Assembly (NCBI RefSeq): GCF_037893015.1
Contig: NC_133661.1
Span: 245,097,503-245,161,502 of the forward strand
DNA: 64,000 nt
Direction: 5' to 3'
From: Macrotis lagotis
Taxonomy: Eukaryota > Chordata > Mammalia > Peramelemorphia > Peramelidae
Under the pieces are notes generated by a model. It was not told where the DNA came from. It did no database searches and saw only the letters and a list, made by a program, of their open reading frames with translations. Positions 32,651 through 43,816 of the stretch are shown piece by piece. Positions within the stretch are counted from its first letter, which is position 1; each line of letters opens with the position of its first letter. The translations under genes were made by a program, and so were the position numbers.

Positions 32651-32800
32651 TGGCTAGGTATCACAGTGGATAGAGCACTGGCCCTGGAGTCAGGAGTACC
32701 TAAGTTCAAATCAGGTCTCAGACATTTAATAATTACCTAGATGTGTGGCCTTGGGCAAGTCACTTAACCCCATTGCCTTGCAAAAAGTGAAAAAAAAATC
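32649..32800 (+). mobile_element. tRNA-derived SINE
   Basis: A box (TATCACAGTGGATAGAG), B box (AGTTCAAATCAGG) and tail CCATTGCCTTGCAAAAAG. ATCAAC before the G-run is repeated after the tail (AATCAACTG), a plausible short target duplication spanning G-run plus SINE. Confidence 0.9.
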
Positions 32801-32814
32801 AACTGAAAGTTTCA

Positions 32815-33215
32815 GTACAAAGAAATTCATTATAAATTATAGCAAAGACTATTCTTAAGAACTGAAAAAAAATTAAGCCATAAAACTACTAAGAGAAATA
32901 CAAATCAAATCAACCCATAAGTTTTGCCACAGGCTAAGAAAATAGGCAAAAAAAGATTAACTTAGGTGTTATAAAGACTGGCATACTATTGAATTAAGCA
33001 ATGAATTGGCAAAACCATTGGGAAAACAGTTTGGAATTATAAAAATAAGATGATTAAAATATCTAAACTCTTCAATCCAGAAACCTACTGCTAAGAATAT
33101 ACCAAAGTCAAAAAATAATAAAAACATGTCATATACACCAAATATTTGTAGTATCACTTTTTTATTTTAGCAATATACTAGAAACAAAGTAGATGTTTAT
33201 TGCTAGGTCAAGTTG
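32815..33215 (+). mobile_element. Old L1 ORF2 C-terminal region, degenerate
   Basis: GAGAAATACAAATCAAATCA, GAAAACAGTTTGGAATTATA and ACCTACTGCTAAGAATATAC are decayed counterparts of the ORF2 3' coding region seen intact at 58.1-58.4 kb. Confidence 0.6.
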
Positions 33216-33243
33216 CAAAAATCATGAATATAATAGAAGATAT

Positions 33244-33366
33244 TGGGGGCAGCTCGGTGGTGCATTAGATAGCACCTGAATTCAAATCTGGTCTCAGGTG
33301 CTTGATTCTTACTAACTGTATGACCTTGGACAAGTTACTTAACCTATTGCCTTGCAAAAACAAAAA
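33244..33366 (+). mobile_element. tRNA-derived SINE, partly deleted
   Basis: GGGGGCAGCTCGGTGGTGCA, B-box-like GAATTCAAATCTGG, tail CCTATTGCCTTGCAAAAAC. ATATT occurs on both sides. Confidence 0.85.
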
Positions 33367-33636
33367 AAATATTATTTCCTAATATTTAAAAATAGTATTA
33401 CTTTGCTTTAAATATTACCTAATATGATGAATGTGAAAAAAAAACTTTTTGCAAGGGAAGGAAGTAGACCTCAGTGCCTACAATATAAATAGAAAGAACT
33501 ACTACTAAATAATTAAAGTTGAATGTTATGAATAAAGACTATTTCCATACTAGGCATTTTGTGAAAGAACTAATACTAAAGGGAAAAAAGATAAAAATAA
33601 AAAACAAAAATAGTTAAAAAAAAAAAGTAAAGATAG

Positions 33637-33776
33637 TATGCTTTTTGGGGCAGCTAGGTAGGATAATGTATTCAGCGTATTCAGTTCAAATACAACTCCA
33701 GATACTTAAATCTTACTTAGCTGTGTGACCTTGGGCAAATCACTTAACCCCATTGCCTTGCAAAGAACAAAAAAAC
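33637..33776 (+). mobile_element. tRNA-derived SINE, partly deleted
   Basis: TTTTGGGGCAGCTAGGTAGG head; the middle is scrambled (GTATTCAGCGTATTCAGTTC); tail CCATTGCCTTGCAAAGAAC. Flanks repeat TAGTATG. Confidence 0.85.
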
Positions 33777-33779
33777 CAT

Positions 33780-34018
33780 AGTATGTTTTGCTCCACATTC
33801 AGCCCCCATAGTCTTTTCTCTGTATGTGGACGACATTTTCTACCTCACGGTCTTTTAGTATTGTCCTTAATCCCTAAACTGCTGAGGAGCTGAGTCTATC
33901 ACCATAGTTGATCATCTCAACATAGTACATGAATAACCTATGTCAGATTATCGATTGTCATGGAGAGTGGGTAGGGAATGCAAGGTGGAAGGAAAAATAA
34001 AGTTTAACTCAAAAACTT
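33780..34018 (-). mobile_element. Old L1 3' UTR pieces
   Basis: TCACCATAGTTGATCATCTC and TATGTGGACGACATTTTCTA parallel the L1 3' UTR segment at 51520-51640. The last 70 bp look like another L1 terminus in the opposite sense. Confidence 0.45.
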
Positions 34019-34024
34019 ACAAAA

Positions 34025-34178
34025 AGAGGTGGCTAGGTGCAGTGGATAGAGCACAGGCCCTAGAGTCAGGAGTACCTGGGTTCAAATCTGGTCTCAGACA
34101 CTTAATAATTATCTAGCTGTGTGGCCTTGGCCAAGCCACTTAACCCCATTGCCTTGCAAAAAAACCTAAAAAAAAAAA
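34025..34178 (+). mobile_element. tRNA-derived SINE
   Basis: Full-length with A and B boxes and an A-rich tail. Lies between two old L1 pieces. Confidence 0.9.
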
Positions 34179-34184
34179 ACTCTC

Positions 34185-34560
34185 CTGAACTGATGCGAAG
34201 TGAAGAGAATAGAGCTAAGAAAATTTGGACATGAATAGCAACCATGTAAGGTAATCAACTTCAAAAAACTTAGTAACTCCAATCAACATAATGACGTACT
34301 ATAGTTCCAAAGGATTCATGCTATCCACTTCCAGATAGCAAACTGACAAACTCAGAGTACATAATGAAATATGTTTTTACATCTCTAGTTTTTTGGGGGA
34401 TTGGGAGAAAGAGAATATGCTAATATGGAAATTAGTTTTTGATGATTATACATTTATAAAGAATTTTGTTTATCTTGTCTTCTCATGGTGGGGAAGAGAA
34501 TTTGGAACTGAAAATTTTTTTTAAAGTCTCTGTGCTTTAACTAAATGAAGTTTCATTTAA
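34185..34560 (+). mobile_element. Old L1 3' UTR
   Basis: CTGATGCGAAGTGAAGAGAA resembles the end of ORF2 (CTGATGCTGAGTGAGATGAG elsewhere). The rest is diverged 3' UTR. Confidence 0.5.
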
Positions 34561-34640
34561 AAAAATCATATGTAAATTACTTAGAGAAAAGGACATAACT
34601 ACTAGAAAAACTAGAAAGTAATTTGATAAAAATAAAGCTT

Positions 34641-34790
34641 GGGAAGGCATCTAGGTGGCACAGAGGGTAGAATACCAACCCTGGAGTCAGGAAGACCTGG
34701 TTCAAATCTGAATTAAGACACTTAAGATTACTTAGCTGTGTGACCTTGGGCAAATCACTTAACCCTACTGCCATTCAAAAACAACAAAAA
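34641..34790 (+). mobile_element. tRNA-derived SINE
   Basis: GGGAAGGCATCTAGGTGGCA head through CTACTGCCATTCAAAAAC. Confidence 0.87.
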
Positions 34791-35096
34791 AGTTAAGTTT
34801 GGTCCAACATCTTATATATGTGTGACGATAATTACAAAATAAAAGTTATTTTGACATAGTGAATGTCATAGTTGATGGTGTGACCAGAAAGCTAAAATTC
34901 ATACCATCAGCAAATTGGAAAAGAGATCAAATAACTTTCAGTTATAAATAAGTTGTTATGCTTATATAAACAAGGGAAAAATACAATCATAGTAGGTAAA
35001 ATAAAGCATTTTAATCACATGAAATTGAAATTTTTTAAAGAAATAATATTAATGTAATTGATATGAAATAGTAAACCAGTCCAAAAAAATCTTTAC
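34791..35096. other. No recognisable feature
   Basis: Unclassified AT-rich DNA. Confidence 0.4.
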
Positions 35097-35150
35097 AGGG
35101 GCATCTAGGTGGCACAGTGGATAAAGCACCCGCCCTGGATTCAGGAGTAA
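35097..35150 (+). mobile_element. SINE head fragment fused to half-L1
   Basis: GGGGCATCTAGGTGGCACAG to GATTCAGGAGTA, then an abrupt switch into antisense half-L1 ORF1 (AATTCATCAATCTCCCTG). No poly(A) or target duplication lies at the seam. Confidence 0.75.
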
Positions 35151-36303
35151 ATTCATCAATCTCCCTGAATTCTATTCTTTGTCTGAAGGATTTGTTCTCC
35201 TCAGAGAGTTTTCTTATCTCTTTTTTCATCTGGCCAATTTTGCTTTTTAAAGCTTTCTTCTCCTCAATAACTTTTTGAACTGTTTTATCCATTTGACCTA
35301 AGCTGTTTATTAGCATGCTATTTTCTTCAGCATTTTGTTTGGATTTCCTTGACTAAGCTGCTGACTTCATTTTCATGTTTTTCCTGCATCTCTCTCCTTT
35401 CCTTTCCCAGTTTTTCTTCCAACTCCTTCATTTGATTTTCAAAGTCTTTTTTGAGTTCTGTCATAGCCTGAGCCCAATTTCTGTTTTTCTTGGAGTCTTT
35501 AGATGCAGGAGCTTGTGCTTCCTCATTTTCAGACTGAGTAGTTTGATCCTTCTTGGGCTCATATGCAAAATATTTCTCAATGGTCTTCCTCTTGTTTCTT
35601 TGCTTGCTCATTTTCCCAGCCTGAGCCTGGGACACCCCCACAAGGGTCTCAGTGTATGAGGCTCTGTCCTCCCTTCTGGTCTGTGAATGACCATATGTGC
35701 CCCCCTCTGCCACGGGGCTGAGGTGGGGGGTGACCCTGCTGTTCTATGGGGGGGGGCCTAGACTGCAATCAGGATCTGAATTTGGTCAGAGCCCCAGCTG
35801 GACAGTCTCTCTCTCTTCTCTCCCCTCCCTAGGTTCAATGGGCTCATGCCCTGGGGGCTCCTGCTTACTGGCTCTGCCTGCTTCTGTTTCCTGGAACTCT
35901 GCTCTGGCCTTGCTGCTCTCTGTGTGCCCTGAGGGCTGGGCTCCACGTGCCTGCTCTGGCAGAGGTCCCCCACTGTTCCCCCACTTTTTGCCCAGTGCTC
36001 CACAGGGCATAGCTCAGGAAACTCCCCTGCTGCTGTGAGCCATGGCTCCCAGCACCCTGGGGCTGCCTCCGGAAGGCTGAAGTTCTTTCACTCTGGCGGG
36101 CCACCCCTCCGGCGGGCAGCCCCTCCAACCCCGGGGAGCAGAGCCTTTCTGCTCTTTTCTAGGTTACCTTGAGTAGGAGAGCTGCCTCATTGGGTCCCTC
36201 TGTGGGTTCTGTCTCTCGAAAATTTAGTTAGAGTCCTTATTTTTGAAGTTTTATGAGAGAGCTTCTAAGAGAAGTTGCTCTCTTGTCACCATCTTGGCTC
36301 CAC
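35151..36303 (-). mobile_element. Half-L1 (HAL1-like) 5' fragment: 5' UTR and ORF1 N-terminus
   Basis: Reverse complement of the first about 1.15 kb of the element at 43817-47034. It starts at TGGAGCCAAGATGG (36303), has the GC-rich 5' UTR (36303-35615) and the ORF1 start MSKQRNKRKTIEKYF at about 35610. The coiled-coil coding part runs on with a frame break near 35320. It stops inside ORF1 at a SINE fragment. Keeping the 5' end while losing the 3' end is the reverse of ordinary L1 truncation and implies a later deletion or rearrangement. Confidence 0.85.
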
Positions 36304-37686
36304 TACTACTTATCTCCATTTAATCTCTCCCTTGTTTTCTAATCACTGTACCACCTAACTGCCCAACTCCATTATAAATCAAAGAGCCAAAAAACTAAAA
36401 CTAAGCACAGTATAATTATAATAACTAAACTTGATCCTGAAAAAAAGATATAAGAATGCCTCTCCTTTTTCTGAAAGATAAGGGACTAGGGTAGGGGATA
36501 CTTGTCTAGACTGTCAGACTTAGCCAAAATATATCCATATTACTGATATATAAGGATAATATAAAAAATAAAATCTATCATTGAAAATTTGAAAATACTG
36601 CCATTCCTGAATTCCCCTTACAACATAATACTTTTTCAATATATTTAATAAAAATAACAATAATGATGAGAGGTAATGTGGCAATGTGGATACAAAGTTA
36701 GTCTAAGAGTTTGGAAAAATTAAGTTGGAATCTGCCAAGAATTGTGTAAATAATTCACCTGCCAAATCAACTAACCTTGAAAAATCTTGAAGTGTCAAGA
36801 TGTCAGGTGCTTTGGGGTATCAATGGTTTTTCTGGGTAGGCAGTTCTGATATGAAAGGAAATTTTTCTCCCTGGGGTTAGACTGCTAAAATTTGAGAAAG
36901 TCATCAGAATATCTAGGGTTTGACTAGATGAATACTACAGGTACAAAAGTTGGTAAAATTGGCAAATATTTCAATAAGAACTTTGAAGGTCATAATGGAG
37001 AAGAGACTCATGTAAACAACGTTAGACCTAGGTCGTTTGGTACTGAGATATACTGTCCCATTCCAAAAGGATAGACTATTAAAATTAAATCCCCTAAAGA
37101 AAGGGTAAAGGTCCCCCAGAAGTAAGACTAACTGCAATATTTCAGTGGATTCAGAAACCCAATGCCAAAATCATCATGGCTTAGAAAGACAGAAGTTCAC
37201 AAAACATAGAAGATGCTGTTAGAAATGGATAATTTGTATTTTTATTAAATTTTCCTTTTGGAACATCTGGATAAATGAAACCTATTTCCTATTAATATTA
37301 ATCTCATTTGGCTAAAACCACAACTCAGAATAATATTTCGGGGGAATTTTGACTTCCCTCAGATAAGAAACAAGGGGAGTTTGAGTTTTTCAAAGTAATT
37401 TAGCTATTTGTGGAAGGTTTTTCCTGACTCTTGCTAAAAACTAAGGTAAACTGAGAGAAAATGGTCTGAGCCCAAACAACTTATTTGGCTTAGAAGTAAC
37501 CAATGAACAATGCTTTCTCTCAGTGACCATGATCAAAGTCATTGAGTGAGAACTGACAAGATCTTTCAAAATAAGATGGGTCTTCCTTCAAATTGGTTCA
37601 ACATTCTGTCATTTGAATGTTTCCTAGCAAAGGTAAAAACAATCCCAATCAATAGACATTTTAATAAGGAAGTAGGTTAAGAAAAC
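36304..37686. other. No recognisable feature
   Basis: Unclassified AT-rich DNA. Confidence 0.45.
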
Positions 37687-37920
37687 TGGAACAGCTAAGT
37701 GGTTAAATGGATAGAGTGGGCCTGGAATCAGGAGGTCATCTTTCTGAGTTCAAATATGGAATCAGATACTTGATAACTATGTGATCCTGGGAAAGTCTCT
37801 TAACCCTGTTTGCCTTAGTTTCCTCACCTGTAAAATGAACCCTAAGAATGGAATGGCAAACCATTCCAATATCTTTTTCAAGATGATTCTAAATAGAGTG
37901 AAGGAATCAGACATAACTGA
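37687..37920 (+). mobile_element. CORE-SINE
   Basis: AACAGCTAAGTGGTTAAATG head, GTTTCCTCACCTGTAAAATG and GAATGGCAAACCATTCCAAT, ending near AATCAGACATAACTGAACTG. Nearly complete. Confidence 0.8.
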
Positions 37921-38177
37921 ACTGTGGGTTAAGAGCCACCTCAGCTCCTATTACTTCCACTTTGGGAAATACCAGTAATTCGCAAGTGATTAAGATTTGT
38001 CTACCTAGGTGTAGCTTGTAGCTATTTTGATTTAATCAACTGGAATTTGAGTTTCATAGATTGTGGGTGAGGTTACAAAGGAATTTGAATTAAATGGTTG
38101 GTGGGAGAGGTTACCATATAGTAGGGTGAACAATACAAATTAAAATAATAGAATTTAAACCCAAAGGACTGGAAGCT

Positions 38178-38328
38178 GGGGCGGCTAGGTGGCGCAATGG
38201 ATAGAGCACTGGCCTTGGAGTCAGGAGTACCTGAGTTCAAGTTTGACCTCAGACACTTAATAATTACCTGTGGCCCTGGGCAAGCCAGTTAACCCCATTC
38301 CCTTGAAACAATCTAAAAAAAAGAAAAA
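38178..38328 (+). mobile_element. tRNA-derived SINE with target duplication
   Basis: GGGCGGCTAGGTGGCGCAAT head, full body. GACTGGAAGCT is present on both flanks. Confidence 0.93.
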
Positions 38329-39057
38329 GAGAGACTGGAAGCTACCTGAATTTAGAATGGAAGTAATTACAGCACAAAAACTAGACCTTTAAACAAGTTT
38401 TTCTCTAGAATGCAGGTGAAAGGAGAAATTACTGGAATAGGAAGGATATGGATGAATATTATTAAACTGATTCCAAGTACTATGACAAAAAAATGGAATT
38501 TAAATCACTTTTCAATTTTACTCTCTGAGATATAAATCTTTCAATTGGCCCATTGTGAACTCTCCAAATGTAATTTAGTTTGTAATCTGTCTAAATTTAA
38601 TCTAAAGAATGTTTAACTAGATCAGTTTCCTTAAGGGATGAATAAGATTATGATTCTGTATAACAGAATTTTTCAACTTTTTTTTGGTTTGAGTATGAAA
38701 TTACTATAGATCAAAAATTACTTCTTTATATTTGATCATTTTTATGTATAAAATTGTTAGAATCCCAATCTTCATTCATGATTATTTTTCTGAATTCTGA
38801 ATCTGTGCTAAAGCATAATAAAACTTAGCTTTTTACCTCTATGATTTCTGCCATGTGATTTGTCAGTAGTTACCTATCACCTGAATTCAATGGGGAAAAT
38901 ATTCTTTCCATAACAAATACTGACAGCCAAATTACTATTATACTAGAAAACTTTCATTGAGTCATAGGGTACCCCAGTTTCTTTTGGGTTTCTAAAGGGA
39001 AAGCTGTTAAGTGAAGGAACAAATTGCCCAGATATCTCAGGTGAAACACATTTTTGA
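38329..39057. other. No recognisable feature
   Basis: Unclassified. Confidence 0.4.
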
Positions 39058-39382
39058 ATTATAAAGGTTTTATTTATTTTGAGTTTTACAATTTTCCCCC
39101 TAATCTTACTCACTCCCCCACACCCACAGAAGGCAATTTGCCAGTTTTTATGTTGTTTCCATGGTATACATTGATCCAAATTAAATGTGATGAGAGAGAA
39201 ATCATATCCTTAAGGAAGAAACATAAAGTATAAGAGATAGCAAGATCAGACAATAAGATAGCAGGGTTTTTTTTCCAAATTAAATGTATAAGTCCTTGGT
39301 CTTTATTCAAACTCCACAGTTCTTTCTCTGGATACAGATGGTATTCTCCATTGCAGACAGCCCCAAATTTCAACAATGATTT
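39058..39382 (-). mobile_element. L1 3' UTR, antisense, 5'-truncated
   Basis: Reverse complement of the L1 3' end: AAGGTTTTATTTATTTTGAG, CAGAAGGCAATTTGCCAGTT and TCCATGGTATACATTGATCC. Confidence 0.88.
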
Positions 39383-39499
39383 CTAATATGGAGGAGAATA
39401 TTGTATAAGTGTTAAGTGTTCTTGGAAATCAATACCTACATGGGAATTTATAACAATTCCTTTGCCAGTTTTTGTATAGGGAATTTATCTTTTATTTAT

Positions 39500-39657
39500 T
39501 TAATTTGGGGAGGGTGTCATTGCAAGGCAATGGGGTTAAGTGACTTGCCCAGGGTCACACAGTTAAGTAAGTAGTAAATGTCTGAGGTCTGATTTGAACT
39601 CAGATCTTCCTGACTCTAGGGTAGGCACTCTATTCACTGTACTCCCTAACTCCCCCC
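39500..39657 (-). mobile_element. tRNA-derived SINE, antisense
   Basis: GTCATTGCAAGGCAATGGGG through ATTCACTGTACTCCCTAACT. Confidence 0.85.
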
Positions 39658-39902
39658 ACCCCATACTTAAAAGTATATCTTGAAGGGATATCCAAAATGG
39701 AAGCCCTCAAAGTTGCCTGAACCACCTCTTATAATGAATAATAAACAGTAATGGATAGGAGGAACATGAAGGATATTTCTTACCTAGAAATAGAAAGGCA
39801 TCTAGGAAGTATTTTTGCCAAGGTAAACCTCAAGGTGGGGGAGGGGGCATGAAAAATTGTACATGTCCAAAAATGGCTTAAAAACAAAAGTCATTGCATA
39901 GT

Positions 39903-40105
39903 TAGGTTGTTAGGTGGTATACTAGATAGAATGCCAGGACTGGATTCAGGAAGAATCATCTTCCTGAGTTCACATCTGATCTTCTAATCCTCTTTGCCTT
40001 AGTTTCCTGATCTTCAAAAATGAGGTGGAAAAGGAAATAATAAATCACTTTAGTATCTTTTGCCAAGAAAATCTCAAATAAGGCCAGAAACAACTCAACA
40101 AGAAC
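39903..40105 (+). mobile_element. CORE-SINE
   Basis: AGGTTGTTAGGTGGTATACT head, TTTGCCTTAGTTTCCTGATC, TTAGTATCTTTTGCCAAGAA and the CAGAAACAACTCAACAAGAA end. Confidence 0.72.
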
Positions 40106-40844
40106 AAGAAGAAATGGAATTTAAGGAGATTGGAGTATTTGGTTATACAAACTTCTCTTAAATTAAGCCCTAAGTGCCTTGTGAAAAAGTTAGATAATAT
40201 TTGGAATTATCAATAATAATAATAATGGAATAATTAATACCAATATAAATAAAACTAATAAATTACTAGGAGATGAGTAAAGTTGTTAAGATGATTTTTG
40301 TGACCCTATTGTTCTATTCAAGATACTGAACACACATAATGAGTGATGTAGGTTCATTGGTGTTACAAATATTATATAGTTAAAAATAGCTAGGAATGAT
40401 TCATTTTTAACTTAAGGAATTAAAAATATCTTTATCCTCCTTCCTTAATATTAGTTGAATTCTATTTTTATATTACCAATTTGATAGGCAGAGGCATGAA
40501 AGCATTAATATGTAACACTATATTGACAATGCAATGTTGACTGAATCTAATGAGGACTTGGTGGCAAAGGTCCAAGGAGTATGTTCTCATAAGTGAAAGA
40601 AGGGATATATCCAAGTTCTAGTCCACTTAAATATGTTTTGGTGAATACACTAAGAAAATTATGATGATTTTGGATGTCATCCACAAAAAACTATTGACAC
40701 TTGCTTCCCCTGTTACCATAATCGAAAAAAGGAATTTCAAAGAATTATTAAATTCTATGGGTTTTAGAGATATTAAGTTGATCATGTCTGCTTCTTTCAA
40801 GTAGGGTTTGGATTAGGTAATAGAACTGAAAAACAGTAATCTAG
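40106..40844. other. No recognisable feature
   Basis: Contains a short (AAT)n patch at 40214-40228. May be the 5' side of the decayed pol region that follows, but I cannot support it. Confidence 0.35.
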
Positions 40845-40999
40845 GGGCGGCTAGGTGGCTCAGTGGATAGAGCACTGGCCTTGGAGTCAGAAGTACCTGG
40901 GTTCAAATCTGACCTCAGACATTTAATAATTACCTAGCCCTGTGGCCTTGGGCAAGCCACTTAACCCCATTTGCCTTGCAAAAATGTAAAAAAAAAAAA
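40845..40999 (+). mobile_element. tRNA-derived SINE with target duplication
   Basis: Full-length. AGTAATCT precedes the head and follows the poly(A) tail. Confidence 0.92.
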
Positions 41000-41540
41000 T
41001 AGTAATCTCAATTCTAGTGTCCACAGGATTCAGTAGGACTTAAGTTCTTGGAGGTCTCTGTCCATAGGATCAGGCTGAGCTTTTGCCATATACCAAGGAC
41101 CAGATTAAATGGCCCTTAAGCTTCTGGAGCTATAAACTCCCTCAAAATAACTGTTATATTGCTTTTGAAAAAGAGCTCTTTGAGCTTTAATTGATATTGA
41201 ATAAATAAAACATGGTCAAATAATATACTTGGGTTATCCAAGGTGGGTGGGACCCAGGAGGCTTCTATTGTTAAATAGAAATGCTACATTGTGCTCATCC
41301 AGGCTCCTCCAGTATTAGAACTTCCCAATACTTTGACTCCCCTGTCTACTGGGACTTAGGTCTTAAGAAAGAGTATTTTACCTGATTCACTGCTAGCTCT
41401 TCCTATTATGAGAGAGCTAAAACTATCAGCTATTAATTCTGTTAATGAAGAATATTTTGATATATGGAAATACTGGCAAGTCCTCCCATTATCCAGGCCA
41501 TGAGCTGAATACTATGAGAGAAAGCCTTGAAGGAAGGTTG
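41000..41540. other. Unclassified, possibly decayed retroviral pol
   Basis: Translation in one frame is stop-ridden but lies just upstream of the RNase H-like stretch and may be its continuation. No firm motif. Confidence 0.3.
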
Positions 41541-41860
41541 ACAATTTTTATTTATACTGATTCTTGGACTATGGTCATGGGTCTAGCTGAGTTGTCTGGA
41601 GCCTATAGAGAACAGAATTAGATGACTGAAGTCTTTCCTCTTTGCCATCAAGACCATGGAGGAATCTTGCTGATTTCCACTATGTTCTGTAGTTTGTAGG
41701 ACATCTTATTCCCCAAAAGAGTAACCACAATCCTTTTAAAATGAATGAACAGCTGATGGTCTTAACAAGAATGGCAGAAATTGTAGACTGAGTTCATCAA
41801 CATGGACATGGAGATTATGATGTTATGTTGTCATAGATACTGCTCAGGCCAGGTCATACC
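41541..41860 (+). pseudogene. Decayed retroviral pol, RNase H to integrase N-terminus (tentative)
   Basis: In one forward frame with several stops the translation contains IYTDSWTMVMGLAELSGAY, which resembles the YTDS-W-x-x-x-x-GLA-x-x-SG motif of retroviral RNase H. About 75 codons later comes a VHQHGHGDYD-like stretch, similar to the start of the integrase zinc-binding segment. Spacing and order fit pol. No LTR, gag or env partner is recognisable nearby. It is far older than ERV-A and ERV-B and does not resemble their pol. Confidence 0.45.
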
Positions 41861-42411
41861 TAGAAGAGTTGATTTTTACATTTTCAATGTGAACATTTAA
41901 TTTTAGAAATCATCAAATGCTTCAAACTCAGGCTTATTTTAGTATTTTGCTGATTGTCTAGCCTTAGAAGATGGAAAAAAAAATTTCAGTAATGCAGATT
42001 AAACTTAAAAGTATGTCTTGATTTTTTTTTACAGAAATCTAGTTGTTAAATATTTGCCAGCATATTCATGAAACTACTTCTGCTCAACAACACTCACTGT
42101 GAAATTTACCCTTGAAAGATCAGTATACTTTCCTTTCACATGGTTCTCACCTTTGCTTTGCTCTGACTCTTTTACACCATCCAAGGCATTTATTCTCATT
42201 GCATTTGATATTGGATTGCAGAGCCAGTTAAATCCATCATTAAAGCAGTCACAATCAAAACTTACTGAGTAAGACTTTCTCCTTAATGAGACCCCTGTTT
42301 CATTGCTTCTGTTCAGGAGGCTGGGATTCTTGCAAACAATTAAATGAGTTTTCCATCTTCCACACCAACCTCAGGAAGCTGATATTGGAAGAAATAGTGG
42401 AATATTTCTTT
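41861..42411. other. No recognisable feature
   Basis: Could contain further integrase decay. No motif I can defend. Confidence 0.35.
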
Positions 42412-42526
42412 AATTTTTGGAGGGAATAAGGATTAAATGACTTACCTAGAGTCACAACTAGTAAATGTCTGAAGCTGGATTTGAACTCCAGGGTCAGTGC
42501 TGTAATCACTGCACCAGTAATCCCCT
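42412..42526 (-). mobile_element. SINE, antisense, truncated
   Basis: TTTTTGGAGGGAATAAGGAT, AATGACTTACCTAGAGTCAC and GGATTTGAACTCCAGGGTCA. Confidence 0.72.
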
Positions 42527-43546
42527 GAAAAAAAAATGTGTCATAATACACATGACTACTGAGGTATATAATCTCTCAAAAGCTGTATCTTTTGTAGACA
42601 AATACTATCCCAAAATGAAGAGGGTTCTCTGATCGATCCTATGATTTCTTGGTTCCAGCCTTCAGGAAAGCTTACTTGATAAGAATGGATTAGTTTGGTT
42701 TCTTTCATTATCTGTGAGATATTAGGGAAGATCCCAGACTGAGTCCTTCTGCAGATCTTAAACATATTGGGTAGATAAACTCCGGTAAATTATTTAATCT
42801 CTCTGAATATCATTTCCTCATTTGGGAAATTATAATATTATTAATAATAATAATAGTTTATCTTTACTTGGCTCTTTGGTATATAAATTTCCACACAATT
42901 CTCTATAAGGTGCATAAAAGCTCACTATCTTCCTCAAAGGGGTTTTGTGCTCATTAAATATCAATAAATCAAAAAAGCAATTTAGCAGGTAGATATAAAG
43001 TATTTTGTAAGTGCTAAAACACTATATTTAGGATCATAGGATTAGATCTGGAAGAAACTTCTGAGGTTATCTAGTCAAACCTCAATTTATGAGCAATCCA
43101 GAAGAGTGACCTGTCCAAAGTCTCATGAATTCAAAGGCTGATTTTTTTTCCTAATCTCATTATGCAACATTCTTTTTAATGAAACATTTGAGTGTTTGTA
43201 AGAAATACAAGATTTTGGGGCCTCAGACTTATACTGATGAATTGAACATGTTATCAAGCAGATACTGGAAATGGTACTCCAGAAAAAGTCAGTGTAAGAT
43301 ATAATAAATCAAGTTATTTCCTCCATCTGAAGTTAATTTTTTTCTGAAATTAATTTTTAAAAATTCAGAATACCATTACATCAAAAGATCAGCAACTGAT
43401 ATCCCACATCAGCAAAATTCTCTACCTTTCTCTTCCTATCCTATTCTTTGGTACTGATGGGCAGATCTTGGAGAAGAAAGGAAGACAAAAGGTACTCAAG
43501 ACATCCCTAACTTGTATGGATAAGCCTCCATGTTAAAGAAAAATTC
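42527..43546. other. No recognisable gene
   Basis: (AAT)n patch at 42836-42856; MIR-like crumb near 43030-43140. Otherwise unclassified. Confidence 0.4.
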
Positions 43547-43710
43547 GGGGGGGTGGCTAGGTGGCACAATGGATAAAGCACTGGCCCTAGAGTCAGGAGT
43601 CCTGGGTTCAAATCCGACCTCAGACACTTAATAATTACCTAGCTGTGTGGCCTTGGGCAAGCCACTTAACCCCATTGCCTTGAAAAAAAAAAACCTAAAA
43701 AAAAAATTCG
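43547..43710 (+). mobile_element. tRNA-derived SINE with target duplication
   Basis: Full-length, low divergence. AAAAATTCG occurs on both flanks. Confidence 0.93.
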
Positions 43711-43805
43711 ACCCCACTCATATAATCTTTTTAAAGAAACCTGGTTGGGAAGACAAATGGATTGATGCAAAGTGAAGTGCGTATGATGTAGAAAATTATG
43801 AATGT

Positions 43806-43816
43806 AGAAAGTTTAT
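43806..43816. repeat. Half-L1 target-site duplication (5')
   Basis: AGAAAGTTTAT, repeated exactly at 47035-47045. Confidence 0.88.

Noticed and set aside
32421..32657. Frame ending in a poly-glycine run
   Set aside because: The glycine run is the poly(G) tract; no gene features.
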